From NCBI GenBank assembly GCA_949987705.1, contig OX465281.1, forward strand, positions 79,760,543 through 79,824,542: 64,000 nt of DNA. Reading direction: 5' to 3'. A program made the translations under genes and the position numbers. The stretch is from Thereva unica. Taxonomy: Eukaryota; Arthropoda; Insecta; Diptera; Therevidae. The notes beneath the pieces were generated by a model. That model had not been told where the DNA came from. It did not search any database and saw nothing but the letters and a program-made list of their open reading frames with translations. Each line of letters begins with the position of its first letter. Positions within the stretch are counted from its first letter, which is position 1. Below, piece by piece: positions 22,601-32,022 of the stretch.

Positions 22601-22914
22601 ACAAATGAGGAACTTCAACAAATGTATGACGACATAAACATATCTACATACATAAGATTGAACAGACTGCGATGGCTTGGACACGTTCTACGGGCTCCAG
22701 AAGAAAGAATGCTAGCCAGGATTTTTAATGGAAGACCATCTGGAAGAAGAAGAGTAGGACGACCAAGAAATAGGTGGATGGATGACGTGCTAGAAGACAT
22801 ACGAAAACTTCGTATATCAAACTGGAGAGAGCTAGCAAGACGTAGAGAAGACTGGAAGAGGAGACTTCAAGAGGCCCGAGTCCTGCAAGGACTGTAGCGC
22901 CATTTAAGAAGAAG
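19698..22914 (+). mobile_element. Full-length RTE-type LINE (3,217 bp), 11-bp TSD
   Basis: Begins GGGGGTAAAATCGTACC, has a ~190-bp GC-rich 5' UTR, one ORF of 1,003 aa, a 17-bp 3' UTR and an AAGAAGAAG tail instead of poly(A). The exact direct repeat AACAGCAGCTC flanks it (19687-19697, 22915-22925). Size, single ORF and simple-repeat tail match the RTE clade. The presence of the 5' UTR and lack of lesions suggest a young, possibly competent copy. The ends separate two halves of a SINE-like repeat. Confidence 0.85.
19886..22897 (+). CDS. RTE-type endonuclease/reverse transcriptase
   Basis: Polyprotein for target-primed reverse transcription. The open frame starts at 19841 with TTG; the first ATG is codon 16 (19886), giving 1,003 aa, usual for RTE. 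N-terminal AP-endonuclease: KFATWNVRTLYRPG, GLQELRWTGRG, HAPTEEKPEQEKDDFYE, VVLGDFNAKIG, IDHVLVD and the closing TDHYLVV. RT follows from about residue 520: NHKAPGPDGIPTEILK, LLNTAYKVFSHILFNRL, QAGFRTNRSITDQIF, LFIDYRNAYD, ESGLRQGDAISPILFNI and the catalytic FADDIVI. C-terminal block has LCYGSEAWTL and RLRWLGHVLRAPEERM, common to this 'craniofacial development protein 2-like' group. All catalytic motifs are present and no stop interrupts, so it may be active. Confidence 0.9.
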   Translation: MESRNQPRNSQDLRQRPQQRPRTNDFRKNDIKFATWNVRTLYRPGAMAEMIDELRRYRILIAGLQELRWTGRGVLERKDATIFYSGNNDSRRNFGVGFCVLKPLINNVIDFNPLNDRIATLRIKSRFHNITFITVHAPTEEKPEQEKDDFYETLRVTYDQIPSYDMKVVLGDFNAKIGKEPYYYPYAGKFSLHEDSNDNGNRMAEFAIARSLSIASTWFNHKNIHKRTWTSPDGRHHNQIDHVLVDTRHGSSILDVRSFRGANVDTDHYLVVGKMRTKKLATINRRNNDRQIKWNIEKLRNVESKQQYESMLTEKLEQITRSLEMETDLNLMWNSIKEKIIETNNCVLGTQNHEIRRHWFDNQCKSSIEIKNHARQVYLARMTRGNHEKYVAARRDTNKLLRKKKRDYFRIRISAIKQSYSNKDTRSFYKEVNMIKKGYKPTCTMVRREDGTIASSIDDILEVWEKYFRDFFKENISLTQGAAENRNTDDPENDTPEPTMEEVENAIAKLKNHKAPGPDGIPTEILKNGGEKLCQALHSLIIKLWRSSKMPEEWLLGTIVPVHKKGELMSCKNYRPISLLNTAYKVFSHILFNRLKPHLEDKVGDYQAGFRTNRSITDQIFIMRQILEKCWEENIDIHLLFIDYRNAYDLLNKRELWNKMAEMGFPRKLIDLCRMTTKNCETQVRIRGCNSTNFPQESGLRQGDAISPILFNIALEAIMRETQLNGANSIFTRNIQMLAFADDIVIIGRKAQEVKETLFKIVESSAKFNLRVNDTKTKYMIVSKQGHRLGRSISLGDHIVEIVENFIYLGTMLTAQNHIKDDIHRRIVAANKTYFALVPVFKNKEISRQCKIRLYKTLIRPVLCYGSEAWTLTQQTENQLKIFERKILRRIFGAVRVNQNEWRIRTNEELQQMYDDINISTYIRLNRLRWLGHVLRAPEERMLARIFNGRPSGRRRVGRPRNRWMDDVLEDIRKLRISNWRELARRREDWKRRLQEARVLQGL

Positions 22915-23302
22915 AACAGCAGCTCTAGCCGGAAGATGGGGAGTAGAAAGAGAGAAAGAGAAGTAGGAAGGAGCTGCCACAACCTAGCCGTGATATTTTT
23001 ATTCCACATACATATTTCCAACCATTGTTCTTTTTGGGAAACAACTCGCTGGAGTGTTATGTCTCCTGAAACGAGTTGAATCTCATCAACCAACCGATGA
23101 CATGCGCTTGGTGGAGCGGGGAAGGACTAGTGAAGGCTATGACAGGGGGGGGGGAATCAGGAATGTAAAGAGGGGAGAAGAAATAAGGAAAGTTATGTGG
23201 GTGGGAAAGTGGAAAAGGCGAAGGACCGTGGGGCTGGCCGGGATTCGAACCCGGGACCTCTGGAATAGCAGTCATACGCCTTACCCCTAGACTACCGTGG
23301 CC
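22915..23302 (-). mobile_element. SINE-like repeat with tRNA-like head, proximal part
   Basis: Minus strand, head at 23302: A-box-like TAGTCTAGGGGTAAGG (23297-23282) and perfect B box GGGTTCGAATCCC (23252-23240), then a non-coding body containing CGTTTCAGGAGACATAACAC and ending at the duplicated AACAGCAGCTC. The head does not fold as a complete cloverleaf by eye (poor anticodon stem), so it is tRNA-derived rather than a tRNA gene. Confidence 0.65.
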
Positions 23303-24061
23303 TTACCTACCTTAAAGAAATCGTATTTTGCAGGACATTTCCATCGCATCTCTTCGATGGCTGCCGCCTTTCTTTACTGGTCTTTAATATTATTGTTTTA
23401 CGGGTATGGTTATTAGTCACGGAGGAGCTGTCAGTTGTCAGTGAATGCGGTTGTGTTTTTTGTTTCCCTTATTTTAATTTGTTTTATTTCTTGTTTTTGT
23501 TTTACCAATCCCAAAATTATTACTCGTTTCTTATTATTGATTTTTAAATAGTTCTTAATTAACTGGGATTTGTAGTTTAAAGTTTTGTGAAGTTGTGCAA
23601 CAACAAATTCATTGTGTTTTTGTGAGTAAGAAATCACTGTGTTTTCGTTTTTTTCTTGTTTCGTTATTGTAGCATCCGCTGTGTTGCTGTTTCCCTTTGT
23701 ACGGGGTAACACATTTAATATTCTGATTCTCGGGTTTTTTGCATTTTTTTTTCTTTTCTGCCTTTTTTAAGGTTAGAATCTTATTTACATTGTTAATTTA
23801 ATTTTTCCTAAAAGTATGCAAAAATAATAATTTGTTTAAAAGAACGCCACGGATGCTTCTCTTGTGTTAGTTTTAATACAGATGTTCAGTGTTTCCAATT
23901 AAGCGTAGTGAACTAGAAAATTGTGTGATATTTTAAATAGAATTTTTTTTCTAATGCTTCTAATTAAAGGCTACGAGATTCTATTGTAGCTTTGCTGTTG
24001 AAAAAAGAATTTGGCTAAATTTTTCTCATTTTTATAATATATTGGATAAATCCGTGTATTC
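23303..24061. other. Probable LINE 5' region upstream of PHD-ORF1
   Basis: Non-coding, T-rich. GTCAGTTGTCAGTGAATGCGG near 23430 and the following sequence could be the 5' UTR of the LINE whose ORF1 starts at 24062; no direct proof. Confidence 0.35.
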
Positions 24062-24999
24062 ATGGCGGATCTTTGCAAGAGGTGTTCTTCGGAAATCGCC
24101 CGTGACGGGATTTCCTGTGATGGGGTTTGTGGAGGCGTTTTCCATCCTTCTTGCCTCACTTCGAAGGTCAGCAGCAAATCTTCGGCTCCTAGAGGGCCTA
24201 CGTGTAGTGAATGCTCTGACATCAAACCCTGTCATGTGCTGAGATTGATGAAAGACATCTCTGACGCTTTTCTCGCTGATCGCGAAAAAGTCATGGATCG
24301 TCTTAACTCCTTCTCAAGTAACATCTGCCATTTTCAAATTTTATCTGATGACGTCCAGTCTATTAATGTCCGGCTTGACACGTTGTCTGACACCCTGAAC
24401 TCTGCTGTGGCCAATACGGGTTCCTTGATTGAGAAATTTGAAAAAATTTCTTCCCGAATTGCAACAGCATTAGAGTCGTTAGACGACATACATTCGGCGA
24501 TACTTAACCCGGTCGCCACTTCTCCCTCCTGCACTTATAGCTCCTTGGCTTCTGTCCATCCTATATTGGACGATATAAAAAGGAATACCAAGCGTGTTAG
24601 GGCTAATATTGAATCGCTATCATCAGCAGTGATTCAAAATCACAACGCCCTGAGCTCCCTGTTCTTAAGTTTGGAGAGCGTCGCTGTTACAAATAAGACC
24701 TCCTCAGCGACGGCAGCATCTGATGACGCTCTGCAGGTTGAGGTGCAGCCTCTGCCTTCACCCTGCCCCGCGGCTACTTCCCGTTCGGAGAACGTCCTTT
24801 TGCCACAGGAGGCCGTCAACTCGATTGCACCTGTTACTAAGGTGCGTCGCAAAAGTTGCAGGAAAAATCGAAATCGCCAAGCCATCATTGGGGACGGTGT
24901 CACTTTGAGTTCCTTGCCCCGTGTTCCGGAGATGGAGTCGACTTCTAGGCCGGTCTCAGTATCAACCTCTTCGCCCTTAATAGTGGCCAACCCCCCGGT
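24062..24999 (+). pseudogene. LINE ORF1 with N-terminal PHD finger and coiled coils, 3'-truncated
   Basis: ATG at 24062. Residues 5-51 form a C4HC3 PHD-type finger: C5, C8, C19, C23, H28, C31, C48, C51 (CKRC ... CDGVC ... FHPSC ... TCSEC). Residues ~60-225 are heptad-rich helices (VQSINVRLDTLSDTLN, LIEKFEKISSRI), consistent with ORF1 trimerisation or RNA binding in CR1/Jockey-like LINEs. A basic patch follows (VRRKSCRKNRNRQ, ~265-278). The frame then runs straight into a (TA)n tract, and no ORF2 follows, so the coding sequence is truncated there. It could instead be a host gene with PHD and coiled coil, but I consider LINE ORF1 more likely. Confidence 0.55.

Positions 25000-25000
<1 letters not shown>

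Positions 25001-25080
<80 letters not shown>
25001..25080. repeat. (TA)n microsatellite, ~40 repeats
   Basis: Uninterrupted AT dinucleotides, continuing as ATGTATGTGTATGCATATATAG. It marks the truncation point of the PHD-ORF1. Confidence 0.95.
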
Positions 25081-25088
<8 letters not shown>

Positions 25089-25287
25089 ATGCATATATAG
25101 ATTTTCATGCTTAGCTGAAAAGTGCGCCTTCTGTGCTAGAAGGGTTAACTCTTGCTATAATGTTAATGATCGCACTCGCAACAATTTGAAATGGTTATGG
25201 AACGGGGATATTTACTTATACTGCAGGCTCCTAAATCAGTGACTTTTTTCTGGATAGCTTTAGAACGAACTTAGCATTTCCACTCTA

Positions 25288-25389
25288 GGCCCCTATGGTG
25301 AAAGTCGTAAATCGACTGAAACGTCACTTTTCAACTGAAACGTCACTTTTCAACTGAAACGACTTGATTCGACTTTCAGCACAGGGGCC
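25288..25389. mobile_element. ~100-bp MITE with GGCCCCT ends, copy 1
   Basis: Ends GGCCCCTATGGTGAAAGTCG and inverse CGACTTTCAGCACAGGGGCC; interior has a duplicated GAAACGTCACTTTTCAACT. A diverged inverse copy is at 60080-60250. Confidence 0.65.
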
Positions 25390-27410
25390 AATACCATTTT
25401 CATGTCGGACGTCTAGTTATAAACTTCGGAAGTTCAATTGTTTTCTATTCTTTTCATATTAAATGTCGGAAGATAATATTTCAAACAAGTTGTGACGTAC
25501 TTCGACCATTTCATTTTTTTTTATTTATTCGCCGTAATATTGTTTAAAATATATGCATAGATAATACATGTTAATTTCATAACAGGATTTTCATTAAATT
25601 TAGAAATAGACAATTTGTAGTAGAGTAGCGCCGTGCTGAACCTTGCACTATGGAAACGTTAATCAACATAAGGGATTACAACTTTGTTTACGAATATTGT
25701 TGCTATAAATATAAATTTTTAAATACTTATAAATAAATAATTTCTAAGTTACAAAAATAAAGAAAATAACTACTGCACAAATCTTGATTTTTTCTACTAG
25801 CGTGAGTTAAATAAGCCAACTCCCTTAGCTACATTAAGTTAGACGATACAATATCTGGAGACAAAGAAATTTTGTAGCATTTTAGGGAAAAATGTAATGA
25901 GTGAAAGTGTATCTCATTGAAAACTGTGATGCTAAGTATTGCACATTGATTATAGAGTAAGTAGATATGGACAAACATCTTTCAGGTTAGTTTGTTAGAT
26001 GGCGATAGTTACACTGATTTAAGTTTTAGGGCTGCGAATTTCTGTTGTAAACCTCTAAAATTAATGGGAATGGGTTTTCAACATTAGTTTAATAATATAA
26101 ATAATAATATTTCTTTATAAATGCATAATAATACTAAAATAGACACTTTTTTTAATTTTGTTATTTTTTAGAAAAAATTGAAAACAGGTTTGCGCCTGAA
26201 TTTAAAAAAGCATTTCAAAGCCCTTGACGCATGTTAGAAGAAAAGCCAAAAGTTTCGGATCTGTAGATTCCGGTGTGGGTATTCCTTCTGTTTTGTTTTG
26301 GAAGGAGGCGGGTGGGCTAAAAAAATGAGATTTCTTGGTCGGTGGCTGGAATTTATGAATGAAGAAATTAATGCATGGGAAAAGATGCAATAGTCCAGTA
26401 AATAGGTACTTTTTCTTTGCGGTTTTCAAATCTCGCATACAGGAATGATGATACCTAGCACCTGTAGCTTTGGCATCAGAAACATTTGCAATACGTTGCA
26501 CAATGTCCAAACTTCTTTTATCATTCCGATTCTGCAAAGTACGCCAACGAAATTTCTTAATTATATGTATGAACATTAGCTAAAGTATAAATGCTATAAA
26601 AAAAAATTTAAAGTAAAATTTCAACGGAATTTTATAGCAAACAAATTTGTTGGTATATTTTGTCATCGTAAATAAATAGTTGACTAGATATTTGCAAAAA
26701 ACCATTTTTAATAAACTTTTGAGGTGTAATAAATCCATACATATCAACTTTATAGAAAAAAGTAAAGGGAACAAATGTGGGCAATGATGAGCCCAACACA
26801 CGATATAATCAGTTTTGAAATGAAACGGCGAAAGAAAAAGATATTAGGAAATTTTTTTTTTGAATTTACATTTTCCGACATTTAAAGCGCTATAACTCGT
26901 GAAATATTAGCAAAAATTATAGATAATCGTGAGTTATATAAGTCTTAGGAAGGACTTTTTTATGGCGGGCTACACGTTAACGAAATATAGTGCAAAGAAA
27001 GTGATATATAAAGTTTGAAGCACTATAACTCCGAACATATTGACTTTACAAAAAAAAATTCTGAACAAAAAAGTTAAATCACTTATTTATCTACAAAAAA
27101 GATTACGTACATTTTTGTCGTAAAACGTATAGTATCTGAGATATAGAATTAAACGCGTTTCCCTTCATTGTAAGTGAAGCATAAGGGTGGGGATGACGCC
27201 ATTTTGAATTTAAGCTCATAAAAATATGTAAAAACATTTGGTAAAAAAAATCGCGTGCGTTACGAAGGCCTTTTTTCGACCTATTTACTGGACTACAAAT
27301 GTAATGGGAAATTGCGAATCGTTTTTTTTTATTTTGAGAAAAATGAAGTAGGGTTTTTTTTTAACAAAAAATCACGTTTTTGTGTATTTATTTTTATTGT
27401 TACTTATATA
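25390..27410. other. Non-coding dispersed repeat, copy A (minus-type orientation)
   Basis: No gene. Blocks recur elsewhere: 25925-26060 is the inverse of 44870-45000 (CCCATTAATTTTAGAGGTTT...); 26175-26400 is the inverse of 36100-36330 (…CAAGGGCTTTGAAATGC); 27300-27400 resembles 35560-35650 and 45715-45730 (TTTTGAGAAAAATGAA). Together these define a long, decayed non-coding repeat family. Confidence 0.5.
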
Positions 27411-28185
27411 GTCCGGTCAAATTAGACCAAAAAATAGGTATGATGGTACATAAATTCGCACCTAGCTGAAAATTGGTAGGATTGTTCAAAGCACCGTTAT
27501 AAATGAAATCTAAAAAGTCCCCATCGATCCGGCACCTGGAACCTGGATTTACTCGGGGTCAAAGGTCATAAAAACGGGTTTTTTGCGATTTTCAGCAAAA
27601 CGGTAACTTTTATCATAAAATAGTGTTTACAAAGTTTGTAGATTATGTGATTACCTACAAAAAAGGATCTTATACATTTTCCCGTACGAATTGTCATTCA
27701 TGAGATATCGCCGTTTTAAAGATTTACATAAAGCACTCATATCCTCTCACTTGCAACTTGTATGGCCGAATTGCCATTTACTTAAACTTTAATAACTTCT
27801 AGACCGATTATAGTAGAGCAACGTAATTAGGCTCAGCTTTTAGGTAAATGTAAATGTGCGTTTAGAAGATATGTAGGTTCAAAGTATGGGCAAACTGTCG
27901 TTTTTCAGCAGTTTGCCCATACTTTGAACCTACATATCTTTTAAACGGAGTCACTACTCACATAAAAGAATACACATTTACACTATTTTATGATAAAAGT
28001 TACCGTTTTGCTGAAAATCGCAAAAAACCCGTTTTTGTGACCTTTGACCCCGAGTAAATCCAGGTTCCAGGTGCCGGATCGATGGGGACTTTTTAGATTT
28101 CATTTATAACGGTGCTTTGAACAATCCTACCAATTTTCAGCTAGGTGCGAATTTATGAACCCTCGGATGTCTAAATTGACTGGAC
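27411..28185. mobile_element. Foldback MITE with ~210-bp inverted arms, TA target
   Basis: Ends GTCCGGTCAAATTAGAC and inverse GTCTAAATTGACTGGAC, flanked by TA on both sides (27409-27410, 28186-28187). Arms run 27411-27625 and 27980-28185 and are nearly identical (CCCATCGATCCGGCACCTGG, GACCCCGAG). The loop itself folds (27866-27940, TATGTAGGTTCAAAGTATGG and its inverse). No coding sequence. TA target fits Tc1/mariner-type mobilisation but the ends are not of a family I recognise. Confidence 0.75.
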
Positions 28186-29099
28186 TAATAGAGAAAATTG
28201 AAGCATTTAGTTTGGGTTAATTTAAATATATGTATTTGCTTACAATAATAGAGAATAATAAAAAATATCGGATTTTTCGTTTAACTTCATGTTTCTCTAG
28301 AGTAGAAGAAAGAAAGGTTCCGATTTTAAAAGATTTTTATAAATTATTATTGTTTACTTTATCAGTCCGCCCATCCTCCGCTCTGGTAACAACAACAAAG
28401 CCCTTGTGCCCTACTCCGATAATTAGGTAGAGTTTATGGTAGGAGAGTATTTGGATCTTACAATCCAGAGTTAAAGTCGTTACTCATATTTAAAAAAAAT
28501 ACTTGTAAAAAGATGATTTTAACAAAATTTCAACCGTCAATAACTTTTTAAAGGATGACCAAGGGCTAATTCCAAAAGAAACATGTTCAGGTCAACCTCC
28601 CCTGCAACCCCTACCACCTGGAAGTGGGATGATATTGTGAATAATTATCCAAAACTCTAAGAATTTTGGAATATTATGTACATGTATTTGTATATCAAAC
28701 TTATTATACAACTGGCAACCTGCCGTGAAAACCCATAATTGGTGGCGGGTGCCTCGAAAGAGGAAAAGATTGCAAACAATCAAAAACGAAATTTGTAGAT
28801 GCAGATACATTGTGTAACTATAAGCTAGTTTATTTATCAGTTCTAAATATATTTCGTCAATTTTTTCAATAATTTTTAATATTTTTTTTTTTGTTCAAAG
28901 GTAAATTTTTTTTAACAGTTGTTACTTTGAAAATTACTGAATTGATTAAGTAGAAGAAAAAACACTCCTCTTCAAAAATTAAATACATTTTTGTAGAGTA
29001 GAGTTATGCGTGCAACGGAAGAAGTGGAAAATTCGATGGCTTCTCTAAAACTGTAAGATTAACTTACATCTCAGTTCTAAAGAATTAATTTGAGAACAT
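28186..29099. other. Dispersed repeat, copy A continued
   Basis: 28360-28800 is the inverse complement of 34980-35470 and of 46140-47030 (shared ATAATTxxTGGCGGG, CCTGCCGTGAAAACCCATAA, CCTCCGCT). No coding potential. Confidence 0.5.
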
Positions 29100-30330
29100 C
29101 GTTTGTGACCGTTCAATCAAGGTAGTACTGGATGACGTCGGATCTCGGCCGGCGTTCCAAAGGGTCTTGTGCCTTGTGAACTCTGATCCTTATGAAAATT
29201 TGTACCACTCTTCCCTTTATCTCAGTGGGCAAAAAGAATCTAATAGCTAACTCATCTCTTAACATCTTAAGAAACAAATCCACCAAGGCAAACAAACATT
29301 TGCTCGCCAGTAAAATGACGTCACGAAGAAAGTACGTATCGCAGCTATGCACATCTGAAACATCATCTATTTACGTCATTACCACGTCAAAAGCCTGCGA
29401 ACAAATGCCTTGGTGGACTCGTACCTTTCGACGTAATTTTATCTTCAAATGCCCTATTCCGTATTACAATATTCTTAAATCCGATCCGAAAACGAAACAG
29501 CTTTCAAGTAAAAATTTGCCAATATTGTTAAATTTTCATGTAAAATGAAAGCCACCAATATTGTAAAATAAAATACGATTTCGGCATTTCGTTAAAAACA
29601 ATATGACAATATTGTAATAGAGAATAAGGTCCCAGATCTGCGATGGAGTAATCACATATTCCAACTCGCCAAACAAGCTTATCAATGCCTGAGATTCCTT
29701 AAGAGATGCAAGTTCCTCCTTCAGCCAGCTACCCTGACTACAATCTACAAGTCCTACATTCCGCCTTGTATTGAATTATATTGAACATAACTCGTATATC
29801 TGGGCAGAAGTTCTATTCCCAGGCCACACCCCATACGACTGATGACTCCGACCAAAAGTTCACGAGCCTTACGGCACAAGCCACCATCGATAACCTCGAT
29901 ACTTCGGGAGCATCCAGTTAGCAATATTATAACATAATTAATATTAAGTAAGTCAGGTGTAAGCTTTTCTTTGGAAAAATTAAATTAAAGAACAAAGCTT
30001 CAGTCTCGGTTTAGTCTTTATCAAAATGCGTCTGGTTGTAATTACTATAATTTGTTTAATCGTCACCTCAATTTATATTTCAACTCGTTATAAATCCTTA
30101 GTTTTTGTTGTAATAAAAGACTAAATTTAATTGTTTTTGACAATTGCATGGCGCGAACCTCTATTCCCCTAAAAACTAGCTTGCCTTGGCTGGAGAAGGT
30201 GCAAAACGAAGAAGGTGCATTGGCGATAGCACCCTTTTGCTCCTCTATAGACTCTTCAAGCCACTGTAGAAATGTAGCAGCCCTCGCTAACTTTTCCCGC
30301 TTTTATCTACATGCACCTCTTTTTCCCAAG
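29100..30330 (+). pseudogene. Jockey-like LINE fragment (RT thumb and C-terminus), decayed
   Basis: Plus strand after the MITE reads DLRWSNHIFQLAKQAYQCLR and LKRCKFLLQPATLTTIYKSY (29636-29790), the post-palm/thumb region of Jockey/CR1-like RT. From 30160, LEKVQNEEGALAIAP and SSHCRNVAALANFSRFYLH are the conserved C-terminal motif of the same family. 29180-29450 matches the inverse complement of 33380-33780. The stretch 29860-30150 between the two coding remnants shows nothing recognisable. Multiple stops; dead. Confidence 0.6.
29451..29632 (-). mobile_element. ~180-bp MITE, family 'CAATATTG', copy 2
   Basis: Opposite orientation to copy 1. Ends GCCCTATTCCGTATTACAAT and AATATTGTAATAGAGAATAA, same interior blocks. 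Inserted directly upstream of the LINE thumb fragment starting at 29633. Confidence 0.65.
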
Positions 30331-31360
30331 ACTAGAATATCAAATTTCTACGAATTAAAATACCTGAGAAAAAAATCTAAAAATTTATCACCTTTTCGCT
30401 AAAAACGACAACAAAAACATCGTTGTAGCCAAATTTCCCATTAAAGTTGCTCGCCCATTCATTTTCCCCCCATTGTCAAATTTCACCCATCGCCCACGAA
30501 ATCATCATCATTTTTTATCCTCCTTGCCCTTCCTGAACAAAGCAGAAGGCGTAAGCGCATAGGAATCTATTTAAAAATTTTTTTTTATCATATACAGTGG
30601 CTCAAACGAATAATGGGACAACTATGTATGTTGTCCATGAAAAACGTGCCATATTTAGTGAAGTATTTGTTCGAAATGAATCATATACATATATCTTATT
30701 TTTTATCTATTTTTATTCTCTTTCAGTATTAATAATTTAAATAATTTTTTTCTTAATTTTTTAATTTAAAAAAAATTAATGTTTTACTAACGACTCAATT
30801 ATATAACTCAAACGGATAATGGGTCAAAAAAACGCGGTAATACTGGCAAAAGTAACGGTTTATTAGAGCTATACATTGATTACTAAGTAGATGTGGACAA
30901 ACGCGAGTCAAATTAACTTCAGGTTACGGCACCACGAGCTGGGGGCGCTAATATCGCAGGGTTTTATGCTCCGCTATATATGGTTAGTTTCCAAAATAAA
31001 CTTTCTTGTTTATGTCAAAGTCCTTTGCGCATTTGAAAACAAAATCAGAAGCTGCGGCTTTGATTTTAGAGGCGGTGGATCTAAAAATAGATTTCTATGC
31101 GCTTATTCCTATTGTTTTGTTCGGGAATGGCAAAGAGGGTGATAAAATGATGATGATTTCGTAGCCGATGGGTGAAATTTGACAATGAGGGAATAAATGA
31201 ATGGGCGAGAAACTTTAATGGGAAATTTGGCTATAAGCATGTTTTTATTATGTATCTTTAGGAAAATGAAGGGATTATTTCCTTTTTCTTAGCGAAAACG
31301 TGACAAATTTTTAGATTTGTTCTCAGGTATCTTATTAGTTCGTAGAAATTTGAAGTTTTT
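30330..31360. repeat. Large inverted repeat (arms ~270 bp) around a TACAGTGGCTC sequence
   Basis: 30330-30590 (…CACCCATCGCCCACGAAATC…) is the inverse complement of 31080-31360, and 31080-31260 is in turn repeated at 45545-45720. Between the arms, 30596 carries TACAGTGGCTCAAACGAATA, which looks like a Tc1/mariner-type end but lacks a convincing inverted partner; 30890-31075 matches 45060-45230. Confidence 0.55.
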
Positions 31361-31465
31361 ACGGATAATTTAATTACTGTTGAGATAAATAAAATAATTT
31401 TTGTTTTTGATTTTATTTATCGTTATTTATGTGGCATGGCCAAGTCCAACCCTTTGTACCGTTAA

Positions 31466-31902
31466 GCCCGGTATGCTAGGCTCAAGGAATTTGCTCAAGA
31501 AAACTTCTGCATTTATTCCCGTCGTGACAGTCGGTAAGAAATTTTGGCATTTGTCTAATTGTCATTGCTGACAGTACAGTTGTTTTGTTAAGGGTTCAAC
31601 GATTACTTAAAACGCAAGGCTTCCTTCAACGTCTACTTTCAATTAAAAAAAATCCATGAAACGTCAAAATTACTTAAAGAAGTAAGTGCCTCGACACTTA
31701 TTTCTGGAAGAAAAACTAAAATTTTATCAATAGCGACATCTGCGCGTCATTAAAAAAACACGATTTTTCTGGTGTGATTTCTTGAACCTAGCATACCGGG
31801 TGAAGAAATCGCAGCAGAAAATATATCTGAGCCATTTCTTGACAATTTTTTTACATAGGTTTAAGATAGGTCAAGTAATTACTTGAGCCTAGCATACCGG
31901 GC
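31466..31902. mobile_element. MITE with GCCCGGTATGCTAGGCTCAAG ends
   Basis: Left end starting at 31466, inverse right end ending at 31902 (CTTGAGCCTAGCATACCGG), and a third, internal inverse copy of the end at 31781-31800. No coding sequence. The extra internal end suggests a deletion/duplication or a 437-bp and a 335-bp form sharing one end. Confidence 0.65.
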
Positions 31903-32022
31903 CTTACCACGTTATGTCATTCAAGTAAGGGTGTACTAGTAAGTTAAGGTTAGTCTGGATGGTGCGTGAGTAGATGTCAATGAACCGTACGTTTGGTCTG
32001 TGAGCTGTTATATGGCCTCAAC

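Noticed and set aside
23222..23302. Functional tRNA gene on the minus strand
   Set aside because: Good B box but no proper acceptor or anticodon stem by eye, and it is the head of a dispersed repeat. A tRNAscan run would settle it.
24640..24990. Minus-strand 116-aa frame opposite the PHD-ORF1
   Set aside because: Shadow of the plus-strand ORF1, which has a recognisable finger and coiled coils; no motif on the minus side.
26202..26576. 124-aa minus-strand frame with KSHFFSPPASFQNK
   Set aside because: Lies in the dispersed non-coding repeat (inverse copy at 36.1-36.3 kb without a conserved frame).
28230..28430. Short plus-strand frame
   Set aside because: Within the dispersed repeat; equivalent region near 35,450 does not keep the frame.
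30596..30830. Tc1-type element from TACAGTGGCTCAAACGAATA
   Set aside because: The related AACTCAAACGGATAATGGGTC downstream is in direct, not inverted, orientation and no transposase remnant is present.
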